DNA of 64,000 nt from Candidatus Eiseniibacteriota bacterium (GCA_029569475.1 JAKQSZ010000045.1:7677-71676), one strand, 5' to 3'; shown: positions 49,115 through 58,512, counted from the stretch's first letter. Numbers and translations are program-made. The notes: generated from the letters alone by a model not told the origin.

Positions 49115-49471
49115 GGGTGCTTCCGGAGCGAACCTATCAGCGACCCTTGGAATCGGCAACACAAAAGGAGACTTGGGTCCCCCGGATCAGCCGCGGCCGG
49201 GTCAGAGCCACGACCGGCCGCGTCCCGCCGGGACGGAAGCCCGGCGGTCCAGCCAGCGCCGGGTGCCCCCAGCGTCGGGAATCACGGTGGGTGCTCCGCG
49301 GCGGACCCGGCGGCGGGGTTGGTGACCAGAGCGGTCGAGCGGCGGCGCGGACAGGTTCGGGGCGGACAGGTCCACGCGCCGGGAGCCGGCGCGCCTGGGC
49401 GGCGCCCTGTTCCCGGCCCCTCGGACGTGCCTCCATACAGACTGAACAACTGCCCGCCGTGGGCGCGCCTG
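49115..49471. other. Gap between the FN3 lipoprotein and SirB1-like genes
   Basis: About 357 bases of GC-rich sequence. I see no gene, clear repeat or terminator. Confidence 0.5.
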
Positions 49472-50410
49472 CTAGAAACGCGGGTAGTTCGGCAGCGGCT
49501 GGTAGGCGATCCTGAACCTGACCTGCCGCTGCGGCGCCGTCCCGTCCACGTCGATCACCCGAAGCTTGGCGTAGTGCCCGTCCGGCGTCCTGACCGCGAA
49601 GACCGCTCCTTCCGTCAGAGCTTCGTCCTGGAAGTCGGCCCATCCCGTGGCCTCCGGCGCGTAGGCGTCCCAGGCATCCTCGCTGTTGCCCAGATACATG
49701 ATGTCGGCGTCGCGCCCGGCCCACGCCGAGTCGCTGTTGTCGACCAGGTGGGGGCTCTTCAGGCGGAGCGTCCCGCTCCCTCCGTCCGTGGCGTGAGAGG
49801 TGCCGATGTACACGTCGATGCTGTCGCGGTTGTCGGCCAGGACCAGCAGCTGGCTCGTCATGCGGAAGGCGTTTCCGCTCTGCAGACGCAGGCCGCTGGG
49901 CTGATTGGCGGCGGCGAACTCATAGACGGTGTCCGAGTCGAACTCGGGGCGCGGGGCTGTGTCCAGCTCGATGCCCTGGCTGAAGTCGTCGAAGTCGCCG
50001 CCTTTGACCGCCACGACCCGGTAGTAGTACCGCGTCCCGTTGACGGCGGTCGCGTCGCGGTACTGCTCGACCTGGCCGGCAACGGTCACCTGGCTCGAGC
50101 TGTTGGGAAGAAGGTAGGTCCGAAGCTGGGTCGACGTCATGCCAGCCATGGATGAGGTATGCCGGTAGACGTTGTAACCCTGGAAGTCGCCAAGTCCCTG
50201 ATCTGGGGTCTCGTCCCAGCTGAGGTTCACTTCGTTGCTGGAGTTGACGACCACAAGGTCCGTCGGCGGCGCGAAGGACTCCGGCGGTTCGGTGGTGTCG
50301 TCGTCGCTGCATCCGGATGAGACGATCGCGATCGCGCAGGCGAAGAGCCAGGCCCATTGCATGTGACGCGCCCGCCTTGCGCCGCGGGGGTCCGTTCCGT
50401 AAATCCTCAT
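49472..50410 (-). CDS. Lipoprotein with fibronectin type III domain
   Basis: Signal peptide with lipobox (LFACAIAIVSSGC), acidic spacer SDDDTTEPPE, then one FN3 domain (APPTDLVVVNSSNEVNLSWDETPDQGLGDFQGYNVYRHT ... TRYYYRVVAV). The remaining 170 residues are beta-rich with no recognised family. ATG at 50410 has GGGGAGG ten bases upstream; an internal ATG at 50362 would also work. Exported, lipid-anchored; function unknown. Confidence 0.85.
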   Translation of the reverse strand: MRIYGTDPRGARRARHMQWAWLFACAIAIVSSGCSDDDTTEPPESFAPPTDLVVVNSSNEVNLSWDETPDQGLGDFQGYNVYRHTSSMAGMTSTQLRTYLLPNSSSQVTVAGQVEQYRDATAVNGTRYYYRVVAVKGGDFDDFSQGIELDTAPRPEFDSDTVYEFAAANQPSGLRLQSGNAFRMTSQLLVLADNRDSIDVYIGTSHATDGGSGTLRLKSPHLVDNSDSAWAGRDADIMYLGNSEDAWDAYAPEATGWADFQDEALTEGAVFAVRTPDGHYAKLRVIDVDGTAPQRQVRFRIAYQPLPNYPRF

Positions 50411-50824
50411 CTCGTGATTCCTCCCCTTATGTTTTTCAACGTCTCACCTGAAGCCGGTTGTCTGCACAGGCTGCGCAGAGGCCCCCTGCCGCGATCCAAC
50501 GGTGGCGCAACGAGCGCCGTCCGCCTGTCCCGGTCTGACGCGCGCAACGCGAACCCACGCAAGCGCGACAGGATGGAATGACATGCAAGACGCGCTGCAA
50601 CTGCCGGGCCCACCGCGCATCGATCCGCCGAGAACCCGACCCGGCCAGCTGCGGACCCGGCCGGCCGCGAACCTGGACACGACGCCAGCCCGGATCGTCG
50701 CGAAGCCCCCCGCGCCTCATCTTCGGCGGTCCAGGACGCGCCGCTCGCGGCACCCGCCAGCGCGGGGAACCGGGTGAGTTAGAATTCCAGTACGTTCGAA
50801 ACACCAACCGGAGGATCCTCGCGC
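50411..50824. other. Divergent gap between the FN3 lipoprotein and dus
   Basis: No gene on either strand. It carries GGAGGA just before dus. Promoters for both directions should be here but none is convincing. Confidence 0.5.
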
Positions 50825-51892
50825 ATGCTCAGGATCGGAACCATCGCCCTGGAGCGCCCGGTGCTTCTCGCGCCGATGGAGGACATTACGGAGCGGCCCT
50901 TCCGCCGTCTCTGCCGCCGTCTCGGCGCGGACCTGGTCTACACCGAGTTTGTCAGCTCGGAGGGGCTGATCCGGGCGGCCGCGCGCACTCGCAGCAAGAT
51001 CGCGCTGGCCGACGACGAGCATCCGGTCGGCATCCAGATCTATGGCAATCGCGAAGAAGCGTTGGTCGAGGCCGCGCGCCTGTCCGAGGCGGTGGGGCCC
51101 GAGCTGATCGACATCAACTTCGGCTGTCCCGCCAAGAAGGTCGCCTGCAAGCTCCACGGGGTCGGCGCGGGGGCGGGGCTGCTCAAAGAGCCCGATCTGC
51201 TGGTTTCCCTGACCCGGGCGGTCGTGCGCGCAGTCTCCCTGCCGGTCACGGTAAAGACGCGTCTGGGATGGGACCACTCCAGCATCATCATCGAGGACCT
51301 GGCGCGACGCCTGGAGGACACGGGCATCGCCGCACTCACCCTGCACGCCCGCACCCGCAACCAGGGCTTCAAAGGCGAAGCGGACTGGTCCTGGATCGGA
51401 CGTGTCAAACGGGCCGTGAGCCTGCCGGTGATCGGCAACGGAGACGTGCGGGAACCCCGCGATGTTCACGCCATGTTCGAGGAGACCGGCTGCGACGCGG
51501 TCATGATCGGCCGGGCCGCGATGCACGACCCCTGGATCTTCTCCCGGACCCGCGAGTACCTCGCGACCGGCGTGGATCCGGGGCCGCCCGATTTCCTGGA
51601 GCGGATAGAAGTCTATCTGGACCTGATGCGGGAGAAGGTGGCGGAGAAGGGGGAACCGCGCGCGATCTACGAAATGCGCAAGTACATCTCCGGCTTTCTC
51701 AAGGGCGTGCCGATGGTCAGCGGTCTGCGCGCGCGCCTGATGGAGGAGACCACCGGCGCCGGCGTGGAGGACCGCCTGGGCGAGTACGTTGCCTTTCTCC
51801 AGGGGGGACCCTGGCCGTGGCCGCAGGCCGCGCTCCCCGGAGACGCCGAGGTCCCCGAAAGCGATCCCACCGCCTGTCCCGTGTCCGCCTGA
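50825..51892 (+). CDS. dusB: tRNA-dihydrouridine synthase (DusB type)
   Basis: FMN-dependent reduction of uridine in tRNA. Seen: VLLAPMEDITERPFRRLCRR, TEFVSSEGL, VGIQIYGNREEALVEAA, IDINFGCPAKKVACKLHGVGAGAGLL with the catalytic Cys, VTVKTRLGWDHSSIIIEDLA, LTLHARTRNQGFKGEADWSWI, IGNGDV, AVMIGRAAMHDPWIF. INFGCP and the SIIIEDLA stretch match Bacteroidetes-type enzymes. The segment after GCPAKKV is a few residues longer than in those. Shine-Dalgarno GGAGG with long spacing precedes ATG 50825. Confidence 0.94.
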   Translation: MLRIGTIALERPVLLAPMEDITERPFRRLCRRLGADLVYTEFVSSEGLIRAAARTRSKIALADDEHPVGIQIYGNREEALVEAARLSEAVGPELIDINFGCPAKKVACKLHGVGAGAGLLKEPDLLVSLTRAVVRAVSLPVTVKTRLGWDHSSIIIEDLARRLEDTGIAALTLHARTRNQGFKGEADWSWIGRVKRAVSLPVIGNGDVREPRDVHAMFEETGCDAVMIGRAAMHDPWIFSRTREYLATGVDPGPPDFLERIEVYLDLMREKVAEKGEPRAIYEMRKYISGFLKGVPMVSGLRARLMEETTGAGVEDRLGEYVAFLQGGPWPWPQAALPGDAEVPESDPTACPVSA

Positions 51893-52263
51893 GTCCTGGG
51901 GATGGATCCGCCGAGGCCGCCCGGCACCTCGCCGCACCAGAGAAGGCGCCAAACGGGATCGAGCGACTCGCCTCGATGGGATTGGATAGGACGATCCCGC
52001 GCCAGGAGGCTGGCCCCGAGCCATCCCTCGATCCTGTCAACGATCCCGACCACAAGCACACCGGAGGTGTGCGCTGGACGGGCGGGCGGGAATTTCTCCT
52101 TTCCTCACCCCGGCCCGCGGTTCAGAGTAAGCGGCTGACAATTCGCAGGCTGCCGGCACGGACTTGGGGGTTTCCCTCTCCGGTGTCCGTGGCCGGAAAA
52201 GACGCCGGAGGACCGCACGAGACGCGCGGGGCGGCGCGCGGGAGAGCCAGAACCAGGGCACAC
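51893..52263. other. Gap between dusB and the cytidine deaminase
   Basis: 371 bases; the deaminase frame is open through it but shows no deaminase homology or good start before 52264. No regulatory element recognised. Confidence 0.5.
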
Positions 52264-52788
52264 GTGGACGATCGGATCCAACAGCTCCACCGGGCGGCCC
52301 GCGCCGCCTTGCGGCGCTCGACGGCGCTTCAGACGCGCGTTCCCCGGGGAGCGGCCCTGCTGACCACCGATGGCCGGATCTACGACGGAGCCGAAACGGA
52401 GCCCGATCCTCAGGGTGGCCTGACCGGCTGCGCCGAACGCGCGGCCATTGCCAAGGCGATCCTCGACGGACAGCGCAGCTTCGGCGCGATCTGGATCCGC
52501 ACCCCACCCGACCACTCCGCCGAGTCCTGCCCCTGTGGATCCTGCCTGCAGGTCATGTGCGAGTTCTCCCCCACCATGCAGGTCTGGTGGGGCAAGCCAC
52601 GCTCCGCCTCCGCCGCGACGGCGCGGGAACTCCTGCCCGGGGCCTTCGGCCGGGCCCACCTCGACGATCCGGCCAATGCTGCCGGTGATCATCGCGCGGG
52701 TGTCGCGGGCGATGACCGAGCCAACGCCACCGGCAACCGGCGCAAGAAGGCCGCCGCCGCCGGATCGCCGGCGCGGCATGGGAGGTGA
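52264..52788 (+). CDS. cdd: Cytidine deaminase
   Basis: Zinc-dependent hydrolysis of (deoxy)cytidine to (deoxy)uridine. Seen: AALLTTDGRIYDGAETEP, the zinc/catalytic CAERAAIAKAI, and SCPCGSCLQVMCEF with the other two zinc cysteines. The core of about 130 residues is of the homotetrameric type. GTG at 52264 is the best start before the core; ribosome-binding site weak. A tail of about 40 residues is made of 8-residue repeats (DHRAGVAG, DDRANATG). It overlaps rpiB by four bases, so the three genes cdd-rpiB-deoC look like one operon for nucleoside use. Confidence 0.88.
   Translation: MDDRIQQLHRAARAALRRSTALQTRVPRGAALLTTDGRIYDGAETEPDPQGGLTGCAERAAIAKAILDGQRSFGAIWIRTPPDHSAESCPCGSCLQVMCEFSPTMQVWWGKPRSASAATARELLPGAFGRAHLDDPANAAGDHRAGVAGDDRANATGNRRKKAAAAGSPARHGR
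52663..52740. repeat. 24-bp in-frame tandem repeat at the 3' end of the cytidine deaminase gene
   Basis: GATCCGGCC at about 52663, GATCATCGC at 52687 and GATGACCGA at 52711 are 24 apart, with a diverged unit at 52735. Encodes the DDRANATG-type tail. Confidence 0.75.
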
Positions 52789-53267
52789 AGCCGTTGCGGT
52801 GCTCTTGCAGCGCTGACGGATGCCCCGGCGTTGCGCTGGGATCCGACCACGGAGGTTTCCGGCACAAGCTGTTCCTGGCCCGGGCGCTGGCCGAGGCCGG
52901 ACACAGGGTGACAGACTGCGGCTGCCACTCGACCGAGGCGGTGGACTATCCCGATATCGCGCTGGCGGTCGGCCGCGCCGTGGTCGAGGGACGCGCTCAG
53001 GCCGGGATCATGATCGACGGCGCCGGCATCGGCTCCTGCATGGTCCTCAATCGCATCGCCGGCATCCGGGCCGCGCTCTGCCACAACGCCTTCACGGTGG
53101 TCAACAGCCGCGCCCACAACGACGCCAACGTCCTGGTCCTGGGATCCAACGTCGTCCACCAGGGCGAGGCAGCCCGGCTGGCGCGGCTCTGGTTGCGCAC
53201 CCCCTTCGAGGGGGGACGCCACGCGCGGCGGGTCGAGAAGATCAACGCCCTGGATCGAGGGCGGTAG
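52785..53267 (+). CDS. rpiB: Ribose-5-phosphate isomerase B / LacAB family sugar-phosphate isomerase
   Basis: Interconverts ribose 5-phosphate and ribulose 5-phosphate (or a related sugar phosphate). Seen: VALGSDHGGFRHKLFLARAL, HRVTDCGCHSTEAVDYPDIA, IDGAGIGSCMVLNRIAGIRAALCHNAFTVVNSRAHNDANVLVLG, the RpiB signature. In ordinary RpiB the motif reads CGTGIG; here it is IDGAGIGS, so the catalytic Cys position holds Asp. The Cys-rich N-terminus (MKPLRCSCSADGC) is unusual. GTG at 52785 overlaps the cytidine deaminase stop (GTGA). Next gene is deoC. Confidence 0.9.
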   Translation: MKPLRCSCSADGCPGVALGSDHGGFRHKLFLARALAEAGHRVTDCGCHSTEAVDYPDIALAVGRAVVEGRAQAGIMIDGAGIGSCMVLNRIAGIRAALCHNAFTVVNSRAHNDANVLVLGSNVVHQGEAARLARLWLRTPFEGGRHARRVEKINALDRGR

Positions 53268-53285
53268 GCGCAGAGGGGGCATTCG

Positions 53286-54188
53286 ATGGCATGGTCAGAC
53301 GCGGCGGGCGGCGGGCCCGAGCAGGACGCACGCGACCGGGAGGCTCTCGTCCGGCAGATCGCCGAGGAGGTGCGCCGGCGGATGACGCTCCCGGCTCCCG
53401 CGCCGGAGACCGCGGGCGCCTGCGCCGGACGCTGCGCGCTGGCCGGCCAGGATGCTGCGCGGACAAGGCACCTGGCCGAGCAGGGGGTGGCGCGCCTCTC
53501 GTGCTGCGCCCACCTGGGCGAGGTCGATCGAGAGCTGGCCGCCATGATCGATCACACGCTGCTGCGGCCGGACGCGACGGCCCGTGACATAGAAGCGCTC
53601 TGCTCCGAAGCCCTCTGCCTGGGAGTGGCCACGGTCTGCGTGCAGCCGATCTGGGTGCCGGCCGCGGCGCGGGCGCTCGAACACAGCCCGGTCAAGGTCT
53701 GCACGGTGGTCGGCTTCCCCCACGGGGCCAACCGGCCCGAGGTGAAGGCCTACGAGACCCAGCTTGCCGTGGCGCAAGGGGCGCGCGAGATCGACATGGT
53801 GATCCCTGTGGGAGCCTTCAAAGGGGGCGACACTCGCAGCGTGGCTGAGCACATTCGAGCGGTGGTGCGCGCCGCCCGGGCCGGCATCCTCGTCAAGGTG
53901 ATTCTGGAGACTGCTTTCCTGTCGCGGGAAGAGAAGATCACCGCATGTACGATCGCCCGCGCGGAGGGCGCTCACTTTGTCAAGACCTCGACCGGCTTCG
54001 GCCCCTCCGGCGCGACCCTCCCGGACGTCCGCCTGATGCGGGAGGTCGTCGGTCCGGCCATGGGGGTCAAGGCCGCGGGGGGCATCCGCGATCGGGAGAC
54101 CGCCGTGGCCATGATCGAGGCGGGAGCCGATCGGATCGGCGCCAGCGCCTCGGTGCGCATCGCCGCGACCGAGCCGGCCGCCGGCTGA
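53286..54188 (+). CDS. deoC: Deoxyribose-phosphate aldolase with N-terminal extension
   Basis: Splits 2-deoxyribose 5-phosphate into glyceraldehyde 3-phosphate and acetaldehyde. Core seen: MIDHTLLRPDATARDIEALC, VATVCVQPIWV, VCTVVGFPHGANRPEVKAYE, GAREIDMVIPVGAFKGG, VKVILETAFLS, the Schiff-base Lys in HFVKTSTGFGPSGAT, VKAAGGIRD. Before it come about 85 extra residues: an amphipathic helix (REALVRQIAEEVRRRM) followed by PAPAPETAG, resembling encapsulation peptides of microcompartment enzymes, and a Cys-rich segment (CAGRCALAG ... LSCCAHLG). ATG at 53286 has AGAGGGGG upstream. Confidence 0.93.
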   Translation: MAWSDAAGGGPEQDARDREALVRQIAEEVRRRMTLPAPAPETAGACAGRCALAGQDAARTRHLAEQGVARLSCCAHLGEVDRELAAMIDHTLLRPDATARDIEALCSEALCLGVATVCVQPIWVPAAARALEHSPVKVCTVVGFPHGANRPEVKAYETQLAVAQGAREIDMVIPVGAFKGGDTRSVAEHIRAVVRAARAGILVKVILETAFLSREEKITACTIARAEGAHFVKTSTGFGPSGATLPDVRLMREVVGPAMGVKAAGGIRDRETAVAMIEAGADRIGASASVRIAATEPAAG

Positions 54189-54383
54189 GGCACGTCGTTG
54201 ACCGGATTCACGCCTCCTGTTAGCCTACCGCGCGTCAGGTTCTGCCACGGCGACTCCGCCCCGGGGCGACGCGAGCTCGCGCCGGGGACGGTCCAAATGG
54301 ACGAGGACCGCGCCGCTTAAGCTCCGTCATCTCGAAGCCCCGGCCATCCGGGCCTATCGAAGCGCCACTGAGGTCCCTGCCTG

Positions 54384-57300
54384 ATGATCTCCTTCGCCTC
54401 CTCTCGGAACGAAGCAAGCGCCCAGGTTCCACCGGCCTCCCCTCTGGCCACGCCGCGCCCGCTGCTCCCGCCTGGGCCGCGGTCCGGCGAGGCGATTGAC
54501 ACGGGACCCGGGAGCGCATCCGGCCGGGTCGCCGCGGTCCGGCAGTTCCGGCGCGTGGTCCTGACCGTTCTCGCGGCCGTCGTCCTGCTGGTGCCGGCCG
54601 TCATCCGGTCGGCGGCGGCACAGGCGGGGAGCGCTGCCGGGCACGCCGTCGGACGGGTGACGGGCAACGTGGTCTTCGACCGCGACGGGCAACCGGTCGA
54701 GTACGCCAACGTCCTGGTGGTGGGACGGGCCCAGGGGGCGGTCACGAAGAACGACGGCAGTTTCGCCATCGACCTCGTCCCCGCCGGACCGCAGACCATC
54801 CAGGTGACCTACCTCGGCTACGTCACCGAGCGCCGGGAGATCATCGTCTCGCCCGAAGCCGCCGTCACCTTGAGCTTCCGGCTCAAGGAGACCGTGGCCA
54901 AGCAGGAGAAGGAGATCCTCGTCACCGGCGAGCGTCCCCTGGTGGAGGTCGAAAAGGCCTCGAGCACGCGGTCGTACAACCAGGAGGAACTCAAGCGGCT
55001 GACGGTCCTGCCGACGCTGGACAGCGTCGTGGAGCAGGCGCCGGGGGTGACCCGGGACAACAACGAAATCCACATCCGCGGCGGCCGGGCCGACGAAACG
55101 CTGTTCATCATCGACGGCGTCGAGATGCGCGACGTCCTCACCGGCGTCTCCAAAGGGGAGAACATCAGCAGCCGCTCCATCGCCGAGGTCAACATCATCA
55201 CGGGAGGTTTCGACGCCCAGTACGGCAATGCCATGTCGGGAGTGATCGAGGCGAAGACCAAGGAGGGAACGGAGGACTACCACGGCGCGCTCCGTTACGA
55301 GACCGACCGGCCGACCGGGGACCTGGACCTGGACAACTGGAACTTCCAGCTCAGCGGTCCCATCCCTCTGTTCCAGCGGGCGGCGCGCGGCCTCGGCGCG
55401 GACAGACCCTCCGCCGCGACCTTCTTCATCGACCTCTCGGCCGACCTCAGCAACGGTTACCTGCCCAACATCAAGGATTTCCAGACCGACGCCACCCGGC
55501 GGGCCGCCCTGGGCGGCGATCCCGGCATCGGCCGCAACCTGGAATCCAGCTACTCCGAACGGATCTTCGGCCAGAAGTACCGCTATGGCGAGTTCTTCTA
55601 TCCTCGTGCCTCGAACCAATGGCGCTCGGTGGTCAAGGCGGCCTGGCGCGCCAGCGAGCGGCACAAGTTCAATGTCTTCCTCAGCAAGAGCCTCTCCTTC
55701 GATCAGGGCTTCGGCGACACGGACATCGGAGCCATCGACCGCAACACACTGAACTACCCCTGGGCCTGGAGCCGCCGTCTCGACCGCTACTACACCGTCA
55801 CCTATGACCAGAACAACCTGGCCCTGACCTGGAACTGGGCGGTGAATCCGGCCCTCGTCTCGATCATGAAGATCACGCGAAGCTTCGAGACGCGCCACCA
55901 GGACGTCGCCGGACAGCTCTTCACCGAGTTCGACCAGTCGACCGACCAGGACCTGCCCCCGTCGAGCGACGTCTATGACACGCCGTACTTCTATGACGTC
56001 GGCGACGCGCCGCAGTACACCGATCGCTACGCGGAAACCTGGGCGTTGGACTGGAACTGGTCCCGGAAGTGGAAGGCGCACGATCTGGGCTGGGGCGCCG
56101 GCGCCCAGTACGAGGACGTCCAGTTCCTCACGGTCGACGCCGCCACCATCACAGCGGACCGGCCTCTGGGAGACGAATTCGATCTCTTTCACGTCACGCC
56201 CAACACCGGCCACTTCTATGTGCAAGACCGGATCCAGTTCCAGGGACTGATCGCCAACCTCGGCCTCCGCTATGACTACTGGTTTCCGGGAAGCCAGGTG
56301 GAGAAGCTCTATGATAACTACTATCTGACCGGAGAACGGCCCACCATCACCCCGGTCACCCGGCAGGAGTTTCTCGACTCCACCCACGAGCTCTTCGGCC
56401 ACCGCTTCAAGGGACGCCTCCTCCCCCGCGTCCAGGTCTCCCATCCGATCTCGCAACGCAACAAGCTCTTCTTCAACTACGGGCACTTCTCGCAGCTTCC
56501 GGCCTACTTCTACGTCTACGCCAAGAGCAGCTCGCAGTCTTCCGCCGAGTTCCCCCGCATCGGCAACCCCAACCTCAATCCAGAAGTCTCGGTGCAGTAC
56601 GAGCTCGGCGCCGCGCACCAGTTCACCGACCAGATGGCGGCCCAGGTCACCCTCTTCTCCAAGGACATCTACGACTATCCCACCTCGGTGCCGCTGACCC
56701 TGCTCGACCGCAACACCACGCGGGCCAACTTCTACGTCTACCGCAACCTCGACTATGCCCGCTCCCGCGGCGTCGAAATCGAGCTGCGCAAGCGGCGCGA
56801 GCGCCACGCCTCCTGGTCCCTCGACTACTCCTATTCGAGCGCCAAGGGAAAGAGCTCCGATCCCAACCTCCTCTCGGTGGTACGCGAGACGGGCGGCGAT
56901 GCGCGCAACACCATGCTGGAGGAGCAGTACATGTGGTGGAACCGGCCGCACAAGTTCTCCGCCCGGTTCGACTACCGGATCAACCGGGGAGAGGATCGTC
57001 CCCGCCTCTTCGGCGTTCGCCTGCCCGAGGACGCCAGCCTGAACCTCTACTACCAGATCCGTTCCGGCCGCCCCTACACGCCGACGAGCCCGGACGGCCG
57101 CCAGATCGGCCAGGCGTACTCGCGCAACGGTCCCTATGACGCCACCCTCAACGCCACGCTGACCAAGGCGTTCCAGCTCGGCGGCCGCCGCTTCGAGGTG
57201 ACCGTCCAGGGATGGAATCTCTTCGATCACCGGACGCTTCTCTCCCTGGACCCGGCGACGGGCAAGCGCTGGAAGCCGGGAGAAGGCAGCCTCAACGGAT

Positions 57301-57503
57301 TCAGCGAGAACCCCGCGAACCTGAACCTGGACGATGAGGAACTGGTACGCCAGAGCGGCCTGAACCCGGACCCGGGAGAAACGGTGGCCGATCTGGCCAC
57401 CCAGATCCGGCGGGCCATTCTCGCCACGGTGTACCGGTACCAGGACCCCTCGATGCGGTCGGCCCCGCGCAGCATCCGCGTCGGGTTGGGAATGGAGTGG
57501 TGA
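54384..57503 (+). CDS. TonB-dependent outer-membrane receptor with carboxypeptidase-regulatory-like domain
   Basis: Signal-type hydrophobic core at residues 58-73 (VVLTVLAAVVLLVPAV) after an unusually long N-terminus, then a CarboxypepD_reg-like domain (GRVTGNVVFDRDGQPVEYANVLVVG ... TYLGYVTERRE), a plug domain (IHIRGGRADETLFIIDGVEM, IAEVNIITGGFDAQYGNAMSGVIE), and a large barrel (LGLRYDYWFPGS, PRVQVSHPISQRNKLFFNYGHF, YARSRGVEIELRKRRERHASWSLDYSYSSAKGKS, ending RSIRVGLGMEW). This is the layout of SusC-like/FCB receptors for polymers or siderophores; substrate unknown. ATG at 54384 has GAGG nine bases upstream. First of a plus-strand run of envelope genes. Confidence 0.92.
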   Translation: MISFASSRNEASAQVPPASPLATPRPLLPPGPRSGEAIDTGPGSASGRVAAVRQFRRVVLTVLAAVVLLVPAVIRSAAAQAGSAAGHAVGRVTGNVVFDRDGQPVEYANVLVVGRAQGAVTKNDGSFAIDLVPAGPQTIQVTYLGYVTERREIIVSPEAAVTLSFRLKETVAKQEKEILVTGERPLVEVEKASSTRSYNQEELKRLTVLPTLDSVVEQAPGVTRDNNEIHIRGGRADETLFIIDGVEMRDVLTGVSKGENISSRSIAEVNIITGGFDAQYGNAMSGVIEAKTKEGTEDYHGALRYETDRPTGDLDLDNWNFQLSGPIPLFQRAARGLGADRPSAATFFIDLSADLSNGYLPNIKDFQTDATRRAALGGDPGIGRNLESSYSERIFGQKYRYGEFFYPRASNQWRSVVKAAWRASERHKFNVFLSKSLSFDQGFGDTDIGAIDRNTLNYPWAWSRRLDRYYTVTYDQNNLALTWNWAVNPALVSIMKITRSFETRHQDVAGQLFTEFDQSTDQDLPPSSDVYDTPYFYDVGDAPQYTDRYAETWALDWNWSRKWKAHDLGWGAGAQYEDVQFLTVDAATITADRPLGDEFDLFHVTPNTGHFYVQDRIQFQGLIANLGLRYDYWFPGSQVEKLYDNYYLTGERPTITPVTRQEFLDSTHELFGHRFKGRLLPRVQVSHPISQRNKLFFNYGHFSQLPAYFYVYAKSSSQSSAEFPRIGNPNLNPEVSVQYELGAAHQFTDQMAAQVTLFSKDIYDYPTSVPLTLLDRNTTRANFYVYRNLDYARSRGVEIELRKRRERHASWSLDYSYSSAKGKSSDPNLLSVVRETGGDARNTMLEEQYMWWNRPHKFSARFDYRINRGEDRPRLFGVRLPEDASLNLYYQIRSGRPYTPTSPDGRQIGQAYSRNGPYDATLNATLTKAFQLGGRRFEVTVQGWNLFDHRTLLSLDPATGKRWKPGEGSLNGFSENPANLNLDDEELVRQSGLNPDPGETVADLATQIRRAILATVYRYQDPSMRSAPRSIRVGLGMEW

Positions 57504-57507
57504 CCCG

Positions 57508-58512
57508 ATGAAGCTTCTCCACCTGCCACCGATCCTGCCGTTCCTCGCGTTGGCGCTCCTGCTTCCGCGAGCGGCCGCCGCGCAGACCAGCCTGGGAGAC
57601 CAGCGGGTCGCGACCTCCAGCGGCACGTTTCTCAAGATCGGGGTGGACGCGCGCGCGGCTGGACTGGGCGGCGCCGGCAACGCCGTGATCCAGGGCCCGG
57701 GGGCGGTCTTCAGCAATCCGGCGGGGATCCTGGCCGAGCGGGGGCGCACGTCCGTCTATTTCTCCTACGTCCGCTGGCCGGCGGACATCCCCTTGAGCGC
57801 CGTCTCCGTGTCGCAAAGCATCCCTTCGTGGGACGCCCAGGTCGCCGTTTCCCTCGCTTACCTGGGAACGGATTTCGAGGAGACGACGGAGTTCCACCCT
57901 TACGGCACCGGGCGTACGGTGAGTTTCTCCGACCTGGTAGCGGCCATCTCGGTCGCGCGCAACTTCACCGACCGGCTGGCCATTGGGATGAGCTTCAAGT
58001 ACCTGCGGGAGGATCTGGGTTCGGACATCGGCGGCCCGACGACCGGCGGCCTGCTCGTGGACGCTGGGACGGTGTACTCGATCGGCGTGCGCAATGCCAG
58101 GCTCTCGGTCACCCTGGCTGATTTCGGTCCCGATCTCCGTCCCTCCGGTGGTTATGACAGCCATGTTCAGGGCACGGAAGTGCGTTACACAGCCTTTTCG
58201 CCCCCGACCCAGTTCCGTCTCGGCTTCTCGATGGATCCGTTTGCCCGCGGCCCGCATCGCGTGACCGCCGCATTTCAGGTGCAGCACCAGGCCGACCAGG
58301 AGGAGACCTTCCGCGCGGGGGCGGAGTACTGGCTGCACGAACGTTTTGCCGGCCGCGCCGGTTACGATCTCTCCTCCGACGAGATGGGCCTCTCCGCGGG
58401 GCTCGGCTTCCGCGCCGACCTGGGGGGACGGCCCGGCACGATTGACTACGCCTTCACCGGCGGCGGCTTCCTGGAGGACGTGCACCGGTGGTCGCTGAGC
58501 TTCGGTTTCTGA
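57508..58512 (+). CDS. PorV/PorQ family outer-membrane barrel protein
   Basis: Signal peptide (LPFLALALLLPRAAAAQ) followed by the family start TFLKIGVDARAAGLGGAGNAVIQGPGAVFSNPAGIL, then a UPF0164-type beta-barrel (LAIGMSFKYLREDLGSDIGG, GTVYSIGVRNARLSVTLADFGPD, FRAGAEYWLHERFAGRAGYDL) ending DVHRWSLSFGF. PorV-type proteins escort or release cargo of the type IX secretion system; the gene two places downstream encodes a sorting-domain protein. Starts four bases after the receptor stop. Confidence 0.88.
   Translation: MKLLHLPPILPFLALALLLPRAAAAQTSLGDQRVATSSGTFLKIGVDARAAGLGGAGNAVIQGPGAVFSNPAGILAERGRTSVYFSYVRWPADIPLSAVSVSQSIPSWDAQVAVSLAYLGTDFEETTEFHPYGTGRTVSFSDLVAAISVARNFTDRLAIGMSFKYLREDLGSDIGGPTTGGLLVDAGTVYSIGVRNARLSVTLADFGPDLRPSGGYDSHVQGTEVRYTAFSPPTQFRLGFSMDPFARGPHRVTAAFQVQHQADQEETFRAGAEYWLHERFAGRAGYDLSSDEMGLSAGLGFRADLGGRPGTIDYAFTGGGFLEDVHRWSLSFGF

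Noticed and set aside
52264..54188. Microcompartment shell gene next to deoC
   Set aside because: I looked through all proteins in the window for BMC-domain or pentamer motifs and found none; only the enzymes are present.
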